Positions 25,975 to 40,396 of a stretch of 64,000 bases of DNA are shown here, in pieces. Source of the stretch: Batillaria attramentaria (taxonomy: Eukaryota > Mollusca > Gastropoda > Batillariidae); NCBI GenBank assembly GCA_018292915.2, contig JACVVK020000462.1, positions 62,001 through 126,000 on the forward strand, written 5' to 3'. Under the pieces are notes generated by a model that was not told the DNA's origin, searched no databases, and was given only the letters and a program-made list of their open reading frames with translations. Each line of letters opens with the position of its first letter. Within the stretch, counting starts at the first letter, position 1. The translations under genes were made by a program, and so were the position numbers.

Positions 25975-28469
25975 GCGCACGCTGGCACTACTTGGAACAT
26001 ATCAGATTCATGCCAAACAAACCTGGAAGTAGGCGGTGCTGCTGATAGTGGACTCCCAATAGTGCCACTGGTTGCCTTGGTCACCAGTGACATTCATCAG
26101 GCTGATGGTGCGTGCTTGTTCAACCTTGTAAAGACGAAGGGTGCCTTCATCTGTGTGAACAAATGGTCGACATGCAGTCAAGAAGACAGTACCAAGATTA
26201 TCACGTTTCAAAGAAGACACTTTTGGTTTTGAAATAGTCTCGCTTATAACAAACAAAAAACCTCTGATTAACAGTCTTAAAATGATGAGCAGCGTCTGAT
26301 GTAAAATGGAACACAACATTGTGATTGTTACATTGCCAGTAAAGCACGGCTGGCTAGTTTAACTACTCTGTCAAAGTTTCAAAAGATACAATCAGTCAGG
26401 AAGCAGTGCTCACCTCTGCCGTACATGTGGTACCAGAAGCTGATGCACATGGTCGGAGCAGGTGGGATCGCCGGGCTGTAGAACCAAGCCTTCTGACCGC
26501 GGTTACGGTTGTCTGCTTCGATGTACATGTAGAAACCTGAGAAGAAGATAACCAATACACTACAATGTGCTGGCAGCTTGGCCATTTTAACTTCACATTC
26601 CTTTCACACATGCACACACACACACACACATATACGTATACATGCTGGCATGCATGTAATAGTAATACTAATAATGAGTATTGTATGGGCGCTTAACCCA
26701 ATTTCTTCAATTGGCTCAAAGCGCCGCAAACTGAACCCGCTCATGTGAATCACATGCATCCTCTCACACACTGAACATGAACACATTACAATCACGAGGT
26801 GTGAAGGGTCAGCTCAGCTATTTAAAAATTGGAATTTAGAATTGCATCTATTTTCAAATTTTGTGGGTTGAGTATTCCCAAAGCAGAGGCAGAGGAACCC
26901 GGAATACCCTGAGAGAATCCCCGACGATCAGCCCGAATGAACGGTGCCATGTACGAGAATGAAAAATTCTTTGTCCCAAGTGGGAATTGAACCTGACCTC
27001 TCGCATCGATGAGAAAGTGTTTTAACCACTAGACCACCGACCACCCATCCATTCATCCACCCATACATTCACAAAACACATTCTCACCAGCGTCAGAATT
27101 AGTTGTGTGATCCACGGCCGGCCCAGTGTTGCGAGTGATGGTGGCCCCAGCTGTGCGCATCCAGTCAAACTCGTCCATGTTCTGCACGTTGAAATAGCCG
27201 CAGGTGTCATACTCAAAGTTGCAGGTTCCCACTGGTGGGCAAGTGCCGGGTCTGAGCATGATGTCGTCGATAGCCGTGTCACCGTGGTAGCCTGCACCGA
27301 CGATGCCTTCGAATGCCAGCTGAAAAGCAGAAAATAGAAACAGGATTCTATGAGTGATAAAAATCTTAGGACATAACATCCATCCTATTATTTTCCAGTT
27401 TATCAGTGGTGTTCCTCTCCACCTGTCCCGGGGAGCCAGGGTGGCCGAATGGTGGAGCGTTGCACTTTCAATGCTCACGTTGTGAGTTCGAATCCCAGCT
27501 GGCCTTTTTCTCGTTGCCCCGCCTTTGATATCACCCTTATATGGTGGAAAAGGACGTTAACTCCCAAACACACACCCACCCACCCACCCTCTCCACCTGT
27601 CCCTTGCGTGAACGGGCTACACACCACAAGAAATACTACCATGCTCTGTGGGGCCTGTGAAAGCGCTGCAACTAGTTCAATCTGTGTAATCGTTCACTTG
27701 GCCGTCCACAAGGGTATCCTACCTGCCAGGGGGAGGTCTGAGCCAGTACGTCGATCGACCCCTGCAGCCAGAAGTTGCCGTGCTGTCCTTGTTGGTGGAA
27801 GTTGGGCTGTGACCCACGATTGCCGTTGACCACAATGTAGGCGTTTAGTGTGCCGGTCTGGTTGCCATACATGTGGTACCAGAAGGTCAGGCACTGAGGA
27901 CCCGACGAAGGCTGGTAGGGGGCACTGGTCATGACAGCTCTGTCGCCTTGACGACGTGGAGCTGACGTCTCGATGTAGGCGTAGTATCCTGTGCGCAGCA
28001 TACAGACATGTGTGCATATAGTCATTATCCAGGGGTTGCAGTGGGAAAGGCTTCCCAATCCGGAAAATAAGTATTTATAAGAACTCCCGGCTGCCACCCC
28101 ATGATAACTTGTTTGCAAATCCCAAAAACATGATTTTCAGAAGTACTCAATCCAGAAAATTTAGTTTTCAAAACTTCTCATTCCGGATTTCCAGATTGTT
28201 CCAGAAAACTGGCACCCACGCTTATCTGAACAATAACTTCGTAAGCACTGAAATGCGAGCCTGGGCTCACCCTGAGCGAGTGCACGAGCTTTTAGGGCTT
28301 AATGCCGCGCAAGCCACAAAGACTAATTCGCGGCTACTGGTTCCCGAGACAAGCTGTATGTAATAATCATTTTCATAAGTGACACTTCTGCATCAGCTGG
28401 TTGTCTCTTTTCTGACTGCACTCACTTCACCCACAATTAATGGACATGGCCTGCATGAGAGATGGCCAC

Positions 28470-28531
<62 letters not shown>

Positions 28532-31500
28532 ACACACACCAAATAATGACGTTCTGCACAAAACCGGTGAATAAATAAGTGGATGGCAAACTAACCGTAT
28601 CCATTGCGTGTGGTGTGATCGTGGGACGGCCCTGTGCCAGTTGAAGATGTTGAGTTGGCATGTCGCGACCAGTCAAAATTGTCGTCAGTGTTTTGGGTGT
28701 AGCCACAGAAGTCCACTTCAAAATCACACTCCACTGGGGAAGCAACAGAAAAGAATTAAACAACACCAACTGAAAACAAAACAAAGCAAAAACAAAAAAA
28801 AATAAACAAAAACAATGTTAAACAAGGGCAAATGTTTTGCTTCTGTTTAACTGTGCAGGATAACATCAAACTGTATGTAAGGAAGTATTTTCATCATGCA
28901 CTAACCTGTTGTTTTTGAAGTGTGTATGTATGTAGGTGTGTATTGGATGTTGGTATGTACGTAGGTGTCAGAGCTTGTATGTATGTCTAACTGTATGTGT
29001 GACCACATGTATGTATGTATGTACATATGTATGCTTTTATTTGCATTTTTTTAGTTGATTTATCTATTATTCATGTGTTTATTTATCACCTTTTGTATAC
29101 ATTTGTAAAGTGCCAAGAGCCCCGGCTTCGGAGATTAAGCGCTATAAAAATCCTCATTATTATTATTATTATGCACTTACGTGAAGGCGGACAAGCTCCA
29201 CCCATGTATGTGACATCATCGATTGCGATGTCGCCCTGCCAGCTGATACCCACTACACCTTCAAACAGGATCTGCACATGCACAGACAATATACGAGTAA
29301 GCAAACACACCAGTTTTCTCCTTCAGAAAATAATCGCTTCACACAGAAAGATGGTCGCTTGGTTGCAGCACAATGCAACATCCTTTTTGCTGTCACACAC
29401 AGGGGAGCCGGGGTGGTCGAATGGTAGAGCGTTGGACTTCTAATGCTCGGGTCGTAAGTTCGATCCCGGCTGGGGCCAAATATTTGTGCTGGCTTTTTCA
29501 TCGTTGCCCCGTCTTTGATATCACCCTATGTGGTGGAAAAGGACGTTAAACCCCCAAACACCCACACACAGGGGACATATAAAACCTCTTGAGTGCTGCA
29601 GCTGATATCTTTAATTCCAGTGGTAAATCAATATATCTGGTTTGAGCGTGATCTAGTGGAAAGTACAGTAAAAAGGGTGGGTGGGTGTTTGGGGGTTTAA
29701 TGTCCTTTTCCACCACATACATGTGATATCCAAGACAGGGCAACGTGAAAAAGGCCAGCACAAGTAATTGGCCCAAACGGTACTAAGAAAACAACAAGGG
29801 TGGGGATAGGTGTTTCAGGGTTTAAGGGCCGTTTCCACCAGATAAGGGTGATATCAAAGATGGGTCAGTGAGAAAAAGGCCAGCACAAATATTCAGCCCC
29901 AGTCAGAAGAAAACAACATCAAGAATCAAAAAAAGAAACAACACAAAGAAAAACAAGCAACAAATCCCCCCCTCCCCAAAACAACAACAACACCCCCCCC
30001 CCCCCCCCCCAAAAAAAAAAGAAGAAGAAGAAGAAGAAGAACAAAAAACACACCAAAACAAGAAAAAACACACAAACCCTAAAGCTGAACCAAAAAAACT
30101 ACAAAAACCAAACCAAACTGAACCAAAACAAAACACAAAACTACAAAAAAACACATCCTCAGCATCCCATCATAGTGTACCTTGTACTGCTGCTGGCTGA
30201 CGATGGTGCGTTGTGCCATGCGCCACACATTGCCCTGTGTGTTGGATCGTGTCCACAGCAACGTCTTCCTGCTCCCTTGCTGCATGTACAGGTTAAGCGT
30301 CTCCACGTGGGCGCCGAACATGTGGTACCAGAACGTCAGACACATGCCCGCGCCGTCAGTTGGGGGCTACAGAATGTGAAGAATACATTTTCGTTCATGA
30401 AGTAGGTAATGTCTAGTGGTTGGTTTCAGGTGTGAGTGTACATGGAAGGGGTGGCTTGGAAAGACAGGCATCTGTGAAACTGTGCACTTCACTTCAGAGC
30501 GCACGCGCATGCACACACACACACACACACGCACACACGCTTCACCACCCCTTCCCCCATACCCTCGACCCCTGAACTTTCTATTATTGACCTCCCCAAC
30601 TTCCCAACCATAGTCTAACTCTGTGTAATCTAGAAAATTCTACTGCCACTACGGCCAACACGTAGTACCTGCAGGCCTGTAGACAGGAGTGCCTTGTCTC
30701 CTGGTTTGCGCGGAGCGGAGGTCTCGATGTACAAGTAGGAACCGTGACCGGAGGTGTGATCACGGTCGGGCCCCGTTCCAACTGTTGGTGAGCTCTGATT
30801 GGTCACGATCCAGTCAAAGTCATCAGTACGGACTTCAAACCAGCCACATATCCCATCATCGAAAGTGCAGTTGACGTCATAGCCTGAACGATTGAATAAA
30901 GAGTACTACAGTACACAGATCTCTAATTTGAGTTTCTGTTCAGAGACAAAAATGTGTAAGACACTGGCCCCAAAGTGGTAGTACATGTAGTCAGCACTTT
31001 GGACCATGGACAAGGAGACCCAGGTTCGAATCCCAGCTGAGGCAAGTGGGATTTTTCCTACCCAGGTTTGCTCGTACCCGGAGTGGGTATGCTATGGTCC
31101 CAATGGGCAGACCTTTGCCACACAGCCAAGACTCGTCAACTTCACAAGTGTGACTTTGAGGGTGCTTCACTTGTTATGACACATCTCACAATGGGGATGA
31201 TTACAAGGATGACTTCGCAGGTGCTGTTCTTCCCCGGACTTGGTCAACATTGGGATATTCATGACAGGAAGCATGTAATCCGTGTGATGCCGCCTTGTCA
31301 TGCAGTCTCAAACCACATGGACCTCCATAGCATCACCATACCATCATCATCATATCCATCATTATGCTTGATAAAAATTTCATGAGAAAATATGAAAATC
31401 TGTTAGACCATCCTGATATGGTACTGTGTACACTGATTCTTACCTGTGCTGTCCAGAGTAGCATTGGCTGCACAGCCACTGAAAGCGGTGTTGTCAATGG

Positions 31501-34500
31501 CCACATCGTAGTTTCCATACCCTGGGGTGGGCATTGCGGTAAATGAAATCTGACAGCAAGAAAAAAAAAAAGGTTTAATCATTGAGGAAAAACTGATCAA
31601 TATGCTCTCGTACCAAGATGGACTGACACAGCAACAGGCACACAAGACAGTCATGCAAGACAGACAGACACAAAAGAGACAGACAGATAAACAGACAAGG
31701 CAGATAGATACACAAGACAGTCACACAAGACAGACACACACACACGAGACAGACAGACAAGGCGGCTAGGACACAAGGCAGTCACACAAGACAGACAGAG
31801 AGAGAGACACACACACACGAGACAGACAGGGCAGATAGATACACAAGACAGTCACACAAGACAGACAGACAGAAGAGACAGACAGGCAGACAAACAAGGT
31901 AGATAGATACACAAGACAGTCACACAAGACAGACAGACAGACAGACAGAAGAGACAGACAGGGCAGATAGATACACAAGACAGTCACACAAGACAGACAG
32001 AGAGAGACACACACACACGAGACAGACAAACAGGGCAGACAGATACACAAGACAGTCACACAAGACAGACAGACAGAAGAGACAGACAGGCAGACAAACA
32101 AGGTAGATAGATACACAAGACAGTCACACAAGACAGACAGACAGACAGACAGAAGAGACAGACAGGGCAGATAGATACACAAGACAGTCACACAAGACAG
32201 ACAGAGAGAGACACACACACACGAGACAGACATACAGGGCAGACAGATACACAAGACAGTCACACAAGACAGACAGACAGAAGAGACAGACAGGCAGACA
32301 AACAAGGTAGACAGATACACAAGACAGACAGGCAGACAAACAAGGTAGACAGATACACAAGACAGACAGACAGGCAGACAAACAAGGCAGATAGATACAC
32401 AAGACAGTCACACAAGACAGACAGACACACACACATACAACAGACAGACAGACAGATACACAAGACAGACATACAAGACAGACAGGCAAGACAAACACAC
32501 ACACACACACACAAAGACAGATAGACAAGGTAGATAGACACAAGACAAATGGATGAACGTACAGACACACAAGACACACACAAGGCAGACAGACAGACAA
32601 GTCTAGACAAACACAGACAAGACCAGACAAGCACAGACAGACAAACACACAAGAGAGACAAGCAGACAAGACAGACACAAGACGGACGGGTGGGTGGACG
32701 GACGGACGGACAGACAGATGCACAAAACAGGCAGACCCGCTTGGGGGAAGGATAATAAAACTTCACTGACTAACACATTTCATCCTATTGCCTGAAAAGA
32801 GAAACATGCTTTAACTGACCACAAAGGGGTAGGTGACTTGTCCGATGTCCACAGAGAAGGTTTGCCAGGAGTTGCCAGCATTGCCGGTGTAGTGCCACAG
32901 GCCGACACCATTGTCCGTTCCGATATCCGTCGCCTTTTGCAGCAGTATCATCATGTTACCTGTACACAAACAGTTGGCTGTATGATACTGCACTCAAAAC
33001 CTCAAACCACCATTTTTTTCCCCCCCCAATAAACAGGAACCCTGGAAGACCTGACGAACAACACTTTTGAAGCTTCAGCATTGGGCATTACTATGTATGG
33101 GGGGGGCGATCGGTGGCCTAGTGGTTAAGAGACTTCGCCACCAATGAGAGAGGTCAGGTTTGAGTCCAACACGGGGTGAAGAATTTTTCCTTCTCGTACG
33201 TGGCACCATTCATTCGGGGCCGACCGTCGAGGGTTCTCTCCGGGTGTTCTGGCTTCCTCCCCCTCTGCTTTGGAAATATTCAGCTCACAAAATTTGAATG
33301 CAATTCTCCATTCCAAAATTTAAATAGCTGAGCTGACCCTTCGCACTGAGTGACTGCAATGTTTTCATGTCCAGTGCGTGAGAAAATGCATGTGATCAAA
33401 GGATGGCATGTAATTTCTCACGATGTTATCACTATCAGAAACGCTCAAATCAAATCGCGGTATTAATTCATTCATACCAGTACAAGGACAGTGATCATTT
33501 TGATCTTGTGAGTATGGCTGGTACATGCACATTAAAACAAATGGTCTTACCTGCGCTAGCGCCGAACATGTGGTACGAGAAACTCATGTGGCATGTCGAG
33601 CCTGTGTTGTTGAAGACAGGGGAGACAAGTCTTGCGCGGTCCTTTGTCACACCTGTGCCTGACTGTACCAACATGTATTTGCCTAGGGAAAAAAAAAAGT
33701 GTGCACAGGTATGTTACAAAATACGCTAGTTAACAGTTCTACATTTCTAAAACATTTCTACACATGAAACTCCATGAAAATACGACAACGGAACAAACAG
33801 ATTCTCCAGTGCTCCTGAAAACCAACAGGGGAGGGGGGGTGGGGGGTGGGGGGGGACTTGCGGCATCTCAGATATCAAAATCTGTACTAACACTCTGGGT
33901 CTTGTGACACTCTATCCTTTACGTATTACGGTACAAGTGCTCTCGGTGGTCACCCAATAACCCAGAACTTGCTGCCCGCTGATTTTGCCAATCCAGAAAA
34001 TTAAATTTCTGAAAGTTCTCGATCTGGAAAATTCAGTATTGAAACTTCTCATGCTGGAAATCCGCAACATTCCGGAGAATTGGCATCCCTGCATGAATTA
34101 AACAGTCTATGACTGATGACTGACTGCGGATACAAAGGCCTGCACAGGTAGGCATGGAACTGACCAGTGCTTAGATCATAGCCATCAGTGCTAGGGCCGT
34201 GGGTGTTGGTGCTGTCGCTAGCGTTGACCCGGTTCCAAACGAACAATCCTGTGCTGTGGTCGCGCCAGCCGCACATGTCCGTCTCAAAGAAGCAGTTACC
34301 TGCACGTAAGTAAAACAGAAAGAAAAAACTGTAGAGCTGTTGTAACGATGCTGAATTCAGTGTCGATCTGCATGCATGGTTACATGTTGCTGGAAATAGA
34401 ATCTGTGCACATGCAACTGCGAAGGGGAAGGGGGTGGGGGTTGGGGGGTGGAGGGAGATCGAGAAAGACAGAGAGGGAGGGAGAGAGAGAGCACCAATAC

Positions 34501-34558
34501 AAAAACTTTAATCTGAATGGTGAAAACAGCAACAATCAGTTTAATACCTGCTCTTGCA

Positions 34559-34597
<39 letters not shown>

Positions 34598-36116
34598 ACA
34601 CAGGGACCTACCGCACTGCTGTTCATCGGTCTGATCAAGACACTGCTGCACAAAGTCGCAGATCTGTGATGTGGTGATACACTTGCTTCCTCCGTCACAT
34701 GCAATCTGTCCAGCTGGACATGGGTTGGCCGTTGTAGCTGGTGGAGGGGAACCACTGGGCAGCGAACCTACCACACACAACACATGTATACAATTAACTT
34801 TCAAAAACAATACCCTAAATAAACCACTAGAAAAGTAAAATACAGAAAAAAAGCAATCATCTGTCACAGCTATATGAAGCTGTTGTGTTTTGGTTTTTTT
34901 TCTTGCCGAGCTTTCTTTCAAAAGACCCTCTCCAGTTTTATCTGACCAGCACCCTCTGTGATTTTGTTTTGACTCTGCATCCTTTTCTTACAAGTAGCAT
35001 GTAAAACCTACACACATGCATCATAATCAAAGGGGTGCAGTTCATTGGGTTCAAAGGCATATCAACCATATCAAGATGTCAGCAGCGTAACCTAGATTTC
35101 ACAATCGCATATGCTATTCACAAGTTCTGAAGAAAAAGTGCCCCCCCCCCCCCCAGTCTACAATAAGGTAAGCAGCTACAAAGCGGTCTTTCAGTCTCGA
35201 TAAATTTGTCAGGCACAGAACAATGCTGTGGAAAACTTGTCACTGAATGCGCTTAATCCGTGCATCAGAATCAGTCACTTGCAACACAATCATCTGAAAC
35301 CATTATGGTGACTCGGGTTGGCGTATATGTTGTTCTATGGACGTACAAGCGCACTGCGTACTGAGCAGCTGACGTTATTTGGTTGCGAACTGGACCAGCT
35401 AGACAGCAGTGATTGGCGACTATTTTTAGCGACTTGGTCGATCGGTGTGTATAGTACAGGTATGGAAGCGTCAGGCTAAAGGAAGTCATATTTTCCAACT
35501 ATCAGAACCTGAAAAGTCACGAAAATAGTTGCAACGGCCGAAACGACCATCTAATCATTTGGGACACAGCCTTAGAGCTTTGTAAGCAGTGGTCTCCCCC
35601 TCAGAATTCATTTCGAACATGGACACTTTAAAAAACAGGTGGTCCCTCTCAAGAGCAGCTGTTGTGGAAAGGTTTCATACTGACCACCTTTATAACAGCT
35701 ACCACTGTCTCTCACCTGAAGCAGTGTGACAGTCAGGGGTGAAGGACAGGTCGTCAATGGCGATGTCACCTTGGTAACCGTTACCAACCACACCCTCGAT
35801 CACCACCTGGAAAGCGCTCGACTCCTGCAGAATGACGTCACGCCTCATCCAGGCATCGCCGTAGTTACCAGACAGTGACAGCACCTGTTTCAGCGCCCCC
35901 TGGATGGTCGTGCGTGTGTAGACGTTCAGGCTCCCGATGGTTTTGCCGTACATGTGGTAGTAGAGACGGAGCTGAAACGTGAAAATCAAAAGAAAGTTTC
36001 GAGGGTGTGTGATCACTCGGTGTGTTTCAATGTCTGAGACACTCAAAGTGTGCATTCTAATTATCATGCAGATTGCACTCTGTCTTTTTCTTGTTTCAGT
36101 CTTGCTGTAGGTCCTT

Positions 36117-36151
<35 letters not shown>

Positions 36152-36169
36152 GACACTCGTTTATTCATT

Positions 36170-36243
<74 letters not shown>

Positions 36244-36261
36244 GACACTCGCTTATTCATT

Positions 36262-36323
<62 letters not shown>

Positions 36324-36543
36324 GTGTTGGTTTTGCATGTGTGTAGTGTTGGTTTTGCATGTGTGTAGTGTTGGTTTTGCATGTGTGTAGTGTTGGTTTT
36401 GCATGTGTGTAGTGTTGGTTTTGCAACACAAAATGACTTATATACAATAAATACCTCTCGAGTGTGATAATTCAGAATACTGTACATACACTGGCAGTGA
36501 AACCAGAAAACCTATCACATGTTTAGAGTCACTATGTCTCTCA

Positions 36544-36630
<87 letters not shown>

Positions 36631-38497
36631 TGTGTGATTACATACAAATCACTAAATACTATTTAATTAACTAATATACTAAAAACTAATTATGGAAATA
36701 ATTCACTCTGCCTCTCACAGACGCACGCACGCACGTGCACACACACACACCCCCTGCTGACCAAACACTTACAGCGCACTGATTATTGACCGTAGGGTTG
36801 AATGGAACGCTGATTAGCCAGGCCTTGTCTCTTGGTTTCCGTGGTGATGAACTTTCAATGTATGCGTAGTAACCTTGGAAAGCATAAACCACACATCAGT
36901 GTCAAAAGATATGAAAATAAGGTCTTTTTATTTGACGCACTGTACAAAATGTGTCACTCTCCAGGCCAGTTTGGCACAGACTAACAACATACGATCATCA
37001 TTTTTACCGGTGCACTTGCAGCTGTGGAGCTGTCTTACTGCAAATGGCAAGGTTTCTAGTGACAAGTCTTACAACTGCCACGATCGGCACAGGCAGCTTC
37101 ACTCCTACTGTCTCCTACCTGAAATGCTTGCATAAACCAGAACAGTGTCAAAATAGTCTGCAAACACCACTGACGTGTTAATAATTTCTGCGAGAACGTC
37201 CGACTAAGTAAACCCTGTTACGCACCATTCGCCGTTCCTCTGGTGTGGTCGCGTGTAGGGCCAGTGTACTGAGAGCTCGTGCTGCCGTGCTTCCGCAGCC
37301 AGTCGAAGTTGTCTCGTCCTGTGTGGTCTTGTGACCAGCTTCCGAAGCTCTGTTCAAAGTTGGTGCGCATTTGGTAAGCACCTGCGGAAGGAGCAGAATT
37401 CAAGAGAAGAGTAGAAATTGACAGACCAACATGTGAATCAGGTGACATGATGTAACCCACTGCTACTACCCAAAATAGCAATAGAGAAAAAAACCCCAAA
37501 AAAACCCAAAACAAAAAAACCCGAACCTTTTGAACACAATGTACAGTGAAGATTTCATTCAGAATTATATGGGTCCTAGCTAGGACAGCCAAGCTAGAAG
37601 AGAATTAAGACTGTCAAAAAAAGTGTACTGACTTTTTCCTAATCTCCCCATCTTTGAGAAACATGTTAAGCCCCCAGAACAACTAACCAACCAGTTACAT
37701 TTAATAGTAATGCCTCAATTTGAAAAGGACTTACTGCACTGCATCTCGTCACTTCCATCTCCGCAGTCGTCTGTGAAGTCACACCTGGACGACATGGGAA
37801 TGCACGCCTTGCTCTGACACTGGAACTGCAGCTGGTTGGGATCACAGCTGGCGCTGGCTGAAGACGGACAAGAACATATCCTTAATCAACACAATCAGCA
37901 GGTTCATTTCTCAGAAAGACACTCAAGTGGACACACACACACACACACGCACGCACTCACACACGCATACACACGCACGCGCTCACAGACACACACACAC
38001 ACACAGGTCTGTCGTTGCATGATTTGCAACGACATGTAACAGAAAAGACCACAACCCTGTTCTGAAGATATCATGTCATGCAACATCCAAAATTTACCCC
38101 AATGAATCAACAAAACGTATACATGTCATCTACTGCTGGTCTCGCCAGAAGGTTCACTGAGAAATAGGATTTCAAGCCAAGACCACCCAAACTCAAAACA
38201 CCCTCTTCCTTTCTACCACACACTGACTGCACCCAGCCAACAGTAAACGTACTTGGGAAGTTGCAGTTGATGAACTGCACGTCGTCAATGGCGAGCATGC
38301 CGAAAGTCACGCTTCGGTATCCTTGGATGTGCACCTGCATGGAGTAATTTTTATTCATTGTTGAGTACGTGTACTTCATATCTTATTTAATGTTGAGTAT
38401 TTCTTATCTTGTTAGTTATGATTGTGCTGGTGTTGCTGATTTTGTGGAAAGCTAAGGTGTGGATGTAGTGTGTTTGTGCTGCGTGTGTTTGTGCTGC

Positions 38498-38543
<46 letters not shown>

Positions 38544-40078
38544 TGTGTCTTATCGAGGAGGTATGTTTAGTAATGTTTAATTGTGTAGGTATGTTTAGTC
38601 CTCTGCAGATAATTTTGCTTTTTATGTTGTGTGAGTGACTGTGATGACTGACCCGACACCACACAACATTCCTATGTTATCCAATGAAACACATGGCAAT
38701 AAATTATTATTATTATCATTAAAAGGGCAGCGTCAAGAACTCGGATGAAGAATCTTCGAATCAATCCAAGAAGGATTTTCTGACAGCATAGAATGAAAAT
38801 CAAGCCCAAAATTTTTTCTGTAAAAAGATGAACGACAGACAGCAGAAAATTCTGGACCCATATGACATAACACTAAAGTTATTTTGAAAAAAGGCATATG
38901 CGCCAATCAAATCAATGGCGCTTCAGCCCTATTTTTAGTGGAGGAGGAGGGCGACAGCATCTTGTACCTTGAACGGTTGAGCTATGCGATTGATGTCGAT
39001 GGTAGCTCTAACCCACTTGGTGCCCTGGTCACCCGCTAGGTTCCAGATGATGGTGTTCGTGTTGCCTTCTTCAATCGCCACTCGCAGATATGGGGCTGTG
39101 GAAACACAGATTCGTTTTGCGGTGGTGAGTGTGGTCATCAAAAACAGATTCCGAGATCATAATGAAAGAGGGCCTGATTTTTTGTGGATAATAACACTGA
39201 CAGATTGTTCTGAGCTGATTTGGTGGTGTCCAGCATCACGCCTGCACAGTGACAGCATCTCAAAGGCTGGCTCTGAACCAACAGAAGGCCTCATGTGACA
39301 AAGGGGTGGGGTGGGTGTTTGGGAGTTTGTCCTTTTCCACCACATAAGGGTGATATCAAAGACCAGGCAACAAGGAAAAGGCCAGTACAAATACTTGGAC
39401 CCAGCTGGGATGCGAACACACGACCCGAGCATCGAGGCCTTACGTGAAAAAAAAAAAAAAAAAAAAAATGAAACAAGCAAGTCTGAGTTAGAACAACATC
39501 TCAAACTACCAAACAAGCTAAAGTAATAAAAAAAAAAGAGATGCGGTTGGAAGAGAACTGGAAGGTGCGGATTCGTCCCTGCACGGTACGTTATGTGTTA
39601 AATGATAAATAATGGCCGCAGGCGCAAGACCGCACGTGCCATGATGGTCACTAACATGTAGTGGAGTGGACTGAACCAGTAGTCATGTAGTAATACAGCT
39701 GCATCTGGCATGTGGAGCTGGACGGACCGAACTGGATGCTCATCAAGTCTGAGACACTGGAGCCCGTCCCGTAGGCTGTGTCCACGTACAGAAAGTACTC
39801 TGTAAGAACAACACAAGAGAGATACATGTGTATGAATCTGTAAGCTACAGTGCAGTATGGTTAGTAAGAGTTATGTCACAAACCCGGAGACAAATGGTGA
39901 ACGCATGAGAGCATGATGTTATTTTTACAATGATTTACAAACAAAATTATAGATACAGAGCTGCAGACAACTCCTTCCCTGCATGCAAAGCAAAAGAAAG
40001 AAAAGAAACAGAGAAAAAAAGAAAAAGAAGCAAGAATAAAACCAATCAAGATAAAAAAAAAAAGAAAAAAAAAGAGAC

Positions 40079-40112
<34 letters not shown>

Positions 40113-40257
40113 CAAACAAACAAACCCAACAACAACAACAAACAAACAAAGAAGAAGAAAACAAAATACACAGTTCTTTGCATGTTTTCCTGCAATATAC
40201 ATTCATTCAAAAGTCCGTTCACAGCTGTACAATTTGTTTTTCAATGTTCATTTTAGG

Positions 40258-40320
<63 letters not shown>

Positions 40321-40333
40321 TGCACACATTCAT

Positions 40334-40396
<63 letters not shown>

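Noticed and set aside
29402..29475. Functional tRNA-Arg gene
   Set aside because: The head resembles tRNA-Arg(UCU) with A and B boxes, but the acceptor stem does not close and the same head is followed by the same 3' segment at other loci, so it is a SINE.
31766..32766. Long Cys/Leu/Val-rich open frames on the minus strand
   Set aside because: They are translations of the CAGA-type array; the peptide period follows the DNA repeat and there are no splice sites or homology-like motifs.
36686..36772. Extension of X37 through its donor ([12 protein letters not shown]...)
   Set aside because: The extension is translated CA repeat; the GTAAGT donor and phase 0 join to X38 restore the MAM motif.
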